Assembly: GCA_039683515.1 (NCBI GenBank)
Contig: JBDKRG010000008.1
Span: forward strand, 120,448 to 184,447
Direction of reading: 5' to 3'
From: JAJFUE01 sp039683515
GTDB taxonomy: Bacteria > Sumerlaeota > Sumerlaeia > MVZB01
Length of the DNA stretch: 64,000 bases
Shown: positions 62,605-64,000 of the stretch, in pieces
Position numbering within the stretch: position 1 is the first letter of the stretch
Layout of the letters: every line of letters begins with the position of its first letter
Translations under genes and position numbers: made by a program
Notes under the pieces: generated by a model
Seen by the model: the letters and a program-made list of their open reading frames with translations, nothing else
The model's database searches: none
Told to the model about the DNA's origin: nothing

Positions 62605-62674
62605 GGCGCCTTGCAACGCCGGCTGTCATCTTCCACCTTAGGCATCATCTGAGAATGCGGCGTTGCGAGGCGCT
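62605..62674. other. Long inverted repeat upstream of the deacetylase gene
   Basis: GGCGCCTTGCAACGCCG (62605-62621) pairs with CGGCGTTGCGAGGCGCT (62658-62674): 15 of 17 Watson-Crick plus one G-T, around a 36-nt loop. On the + strand TCTTTCTC follows. It may terminate higBA transcripts. Upstream, CCCGCCGGCGCCGGCGGG (62503-62520) is a perfect palindrome. Confidence 0.55.
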
Positions 62675-62727
62675 CTTTCTCATTTCTATGCGTTCAAATC
62701 GCGCCGATTCGTGCTACAAATCAAACC

Positions 62728-63672
62728 ATGAGTGAGCCTGACGACCGCCGACCTGTTGGATTCGTCCATGTCGACCTGGATGGGCTGTGGACGCTGGCGG
62801 GCTGCTACGGCTACCCCGAGGCCGACAGCTTCGCGAACGACCCGATCTTCAAGTCGGCGCTGGCCCGGCTCCTCCAGCTGTTCCGGGAATTCGATATCAA
62901 GGCGACGTTTTTTATCTGCGGGCGCGACCTCGAGCTGCCGGAGAAGGCCGAGGCGATCGCCGGGATCGTCGCGGCGGGCCACGAGCTCGCCTGCCACGGT
63001 TATGCCCACCGGATCGACCTTGAGGACTTGGGCGGGCCGGCGATCGACGAGGAGTTGGCGCGCGCGGGCGAGGCGATCCGGGCCGTGAGCGGCGCGTGGC
63101 CGCTCGGGTTCCGCGCGGCGGGCTACGCGGCCGGCCCGCGGATGCTGGGCGCCGTGTCGCGCGCCGGGATGCGCTACGACGGGTCGCTTTTGCCGACGCG
63201 CTGGGCGCCGCTGCTGCGCGCGATGGCGGGCCGGCTCCGGGCGCGGGTGGCGCGCGAGACCGGCTGCAAGGCCCCGGGCGCCCCCGACCAGTATGGCCAC
63301 GGCGGCCCGCTCCGGCCCGAGTGGTATCGGCCCGAGGGGCTGGCCCCGGTGCTGCGGCTGCCGGTCGCGGTCTCGCCGGTGCTGCGCCTGCCGATCCATG
63401 CCAGCATCGGCATGCTGATCGGCGAGCGCTACGTTCGCGGCGGGCTGCGCGGCCTTGCGCGGCGCGGCGTGCCGGTCTGTTACCTGCTGCACGGCATGGA
63501 CGCGCTCGGGGCCGAGGAGCTCCAGGGCCGCCTGCCGGCCGCGCTCCTGTCCACACGCGCCTTCCAGATCCCGCTCGAAAATAAGCTCGCGTTTTTGCGC
63601 CCGGTCCTCGGCGAGCTCAATCGCTTGACGCGTATCCAGCGCGCCGATCGTTGGCTGATCAACCAGGAATAG
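62728..63672 (+). CDS. NodB-type polysaccharide deacetylase
   Basis: 314 aa, no signal peptide. FVHVDLDGLW (catalytic base and metal Asp in D-x-D form), KATFFICGRD, GHELACHGYAH (His-x3-His metal ligands), GFRAAGYA (Arg) and SIGMLIGERY follow NodB motif order. It removes N-acetyl groups from a glycan or lipid-linked sugar in the cytoplasm or at the membrane; members with this spacing include ArnD-like and PuuE-like enzymes. It has no Shine-Dalgarno, and a TACAAA box ends 7 nt before the ATG, so a leaderless start is possible. Confidence 0.85.
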   Translation: MSEPDDRRPVGFVHVDLDGLWTLAGCYGYPEADSFANDPIFKSALARLLQLFREFDIKATFFICGRDLELPEKAEAIAGIVAAGHELACHGYAHRIDLEDLGGPAIDEELARAGEAIRAVSGAWPLGFRAAGYAAGPRMLGAVSRAGMRYDGSLLPTRWAPLLRAMAGRLRARVARETGCKAPGAPDQYGHGGPLRPEWYRPEGLAPVLRLPVAVSPVLRLPIHASIGMLIGERYVRGGLRGLARRGVPVCYLLHGMDALGAEELQGRLPAALLSTRAFQIPLENKLAFLRPVLGELNRLTRIQRADRWLINQE

Positions 63673-63690
63673 GCGCCTGGGTTCTCCACT

Positions 63691-63730
63691 CGTGCTCGTG
63701 CGCGTAATCGTAATCGTAATCGTCATCGAA
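63691..63730 (+). repeat. CGTGCTCGTGCG-(TAATCG)n tract
   Basis: A further copy of the TCGTAATCG family, just after the deacetylase stop. Confidence 0.85.
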
Positions 63731-63838
63731 ACCAATCCGCGACCCACGCCCCCCTGCGTTTTATGGCTTGTCATTCCCCAAATTTCAAAAGCATCTTCAG
63801 TGCGGCAAGGAGTCGGCGAAAATGAGGCGAGGTAGCCA

Positions 63839-64000
63839 GCGCCAACGGCGCGGTAAGATAATAGCCTGGGGCAGAGCGAAGCGTCGCCCCAGGCAGGCGT
63901 TCATGTTTTATGTTGAGCGCTGAAGGCGCGAAAGAGTCGATCATCGGTCGAGTGTTTCTTTCGCTCCTTCAGAGCTCCTGTTATCTCGACGCACTTTTCC
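63839..64000. mobile_element. Second copy of the MITE-like element, truncated by the window edge
   Basis: It shares with 29897-30094 the left end (GCGCCAACGGCGCGG ... AGCCTGGGGC), GAGCGCTGAAGGCGCG and the inner GCTCCTTCAGAGC, in the same order and similar spacing. The right terminal repeat would lie beyond the window. With the tract at 63691, this fills most of the 328-bp gap after the deacetylase gene. Confidence 0.6.

Noticed and set aside
62688..62712. GTTCAAATC resembling a tRNA T-loop
   Set aside because: No acceptor stem, anticodon arm or CCA-compatible end can be built around it.

Overview
The window is G+C-rich (by eye about two-thirds; not computed) and carries 51 protein-coding genes, one of them cut by the left edge. 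I see no rRNA or tRNA gene, no IS transposase, no integrase and no CRISPR array. Several features point to a Gram-negative-type bacterium near Planctomycetota / PVC or neighbouring candidate phyla (Sumerlaeota- or Hydrogenedentota-like). They are two TIGR04073-like secreted proteins, a type II pseudopilin ending in a YDPTNGT-style motif, a BlaI/M56 pair whose M56 protein carries carboxypeptidase-regulatory-like repeats, a futalosine-pathway menaquinone enzyme, a PurS-PurL fusion, and a very large number of short intergenic word repeats. This phylum placement is inference.

Layout. 1-7.7 kb is a leftward run: a secreted protein, aroE, a polysaccharide set (GT4, GT2, Wzz-like), folP, a GT87 membrane enzyme and an MqnD-like enzyme. 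8-9.9 kb holds a Memo-family protein and a MazF-type toxin-antitoxin (TA) pair. 10-16 kb holds an unusual acyl-CoA dehydrogenase, a candidate structured leader, two tandem TIGR04073 proteins, a DUF3352-like secreted protein and tsaE. 16-25.4 kb holds lon, yggL, a low-G+C patch (odd lipoprotein, nucleotidyltransferase module), purL and a VapBC pair. 25.6-32 kb holds small secreted or anchored proteins, an O-antigen-ligase-like protein, a PurE-like/TsaC fusion, a MITE-like element and an O-antigen ABC permease. 32-37.3 kb is one giant secreted protein with two different protease signatures. 37.4-48.6 kb holds a pseudopilin, purF, a coiled-coil protein, GT2, two duplicated membrane proteins, an ornithine cyclodeaminase-family enzyme and a GT39-like protein. 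48.6-53.1 kb is a leftward sigma-54 two-component operon. 53.2-64 kb holds a RelE/HigB-HigA pair, rnhA, a BlaI / M56-thioredoxin signalling pair with two operators, an anchored protein, acylphosphatase, a metallopeptidase, a second HigBA pair, a polysaccharide deacetylase and repeats.

How genes work together. The cell-surface theme is strong: GT4/GT2/Wzz, GT87, O-antigen ligase, Wzm-type permease, GT-C-like proteins and a deacetylase, but they are scattered and no Wzt ATPase is next to the permease. Housekeeping genes (aroE, folP, purL, purF, lon, tsaE, tsaC, rnhA) are interspersed singly. Five TA or TA-like modules each have a palindrome at or near the promoter; three share the geometry '-10 hexamer, 6 nt, ATG', suggesting leaderless mRNAs.

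Most intergenic gaps carry short repeated words: TCGTAATCG tracts, GAGCGTGAGCGAGGG, GGCTTCAGCCGG hairpins, ATGATGAGTG, GTCCTGAGT, GTCCGTGT and GGTCCATCC. These, the PurE-TsaC fusion, the double-protease giant, the M56-thioredoxin fusion and the candidate attenuator at 12.3-12.5 kb are the main points of interest. Start codons were chosen from Shine-Dalgarno spacing and domain limits. All family assignments come from motif recognition, without database searches.
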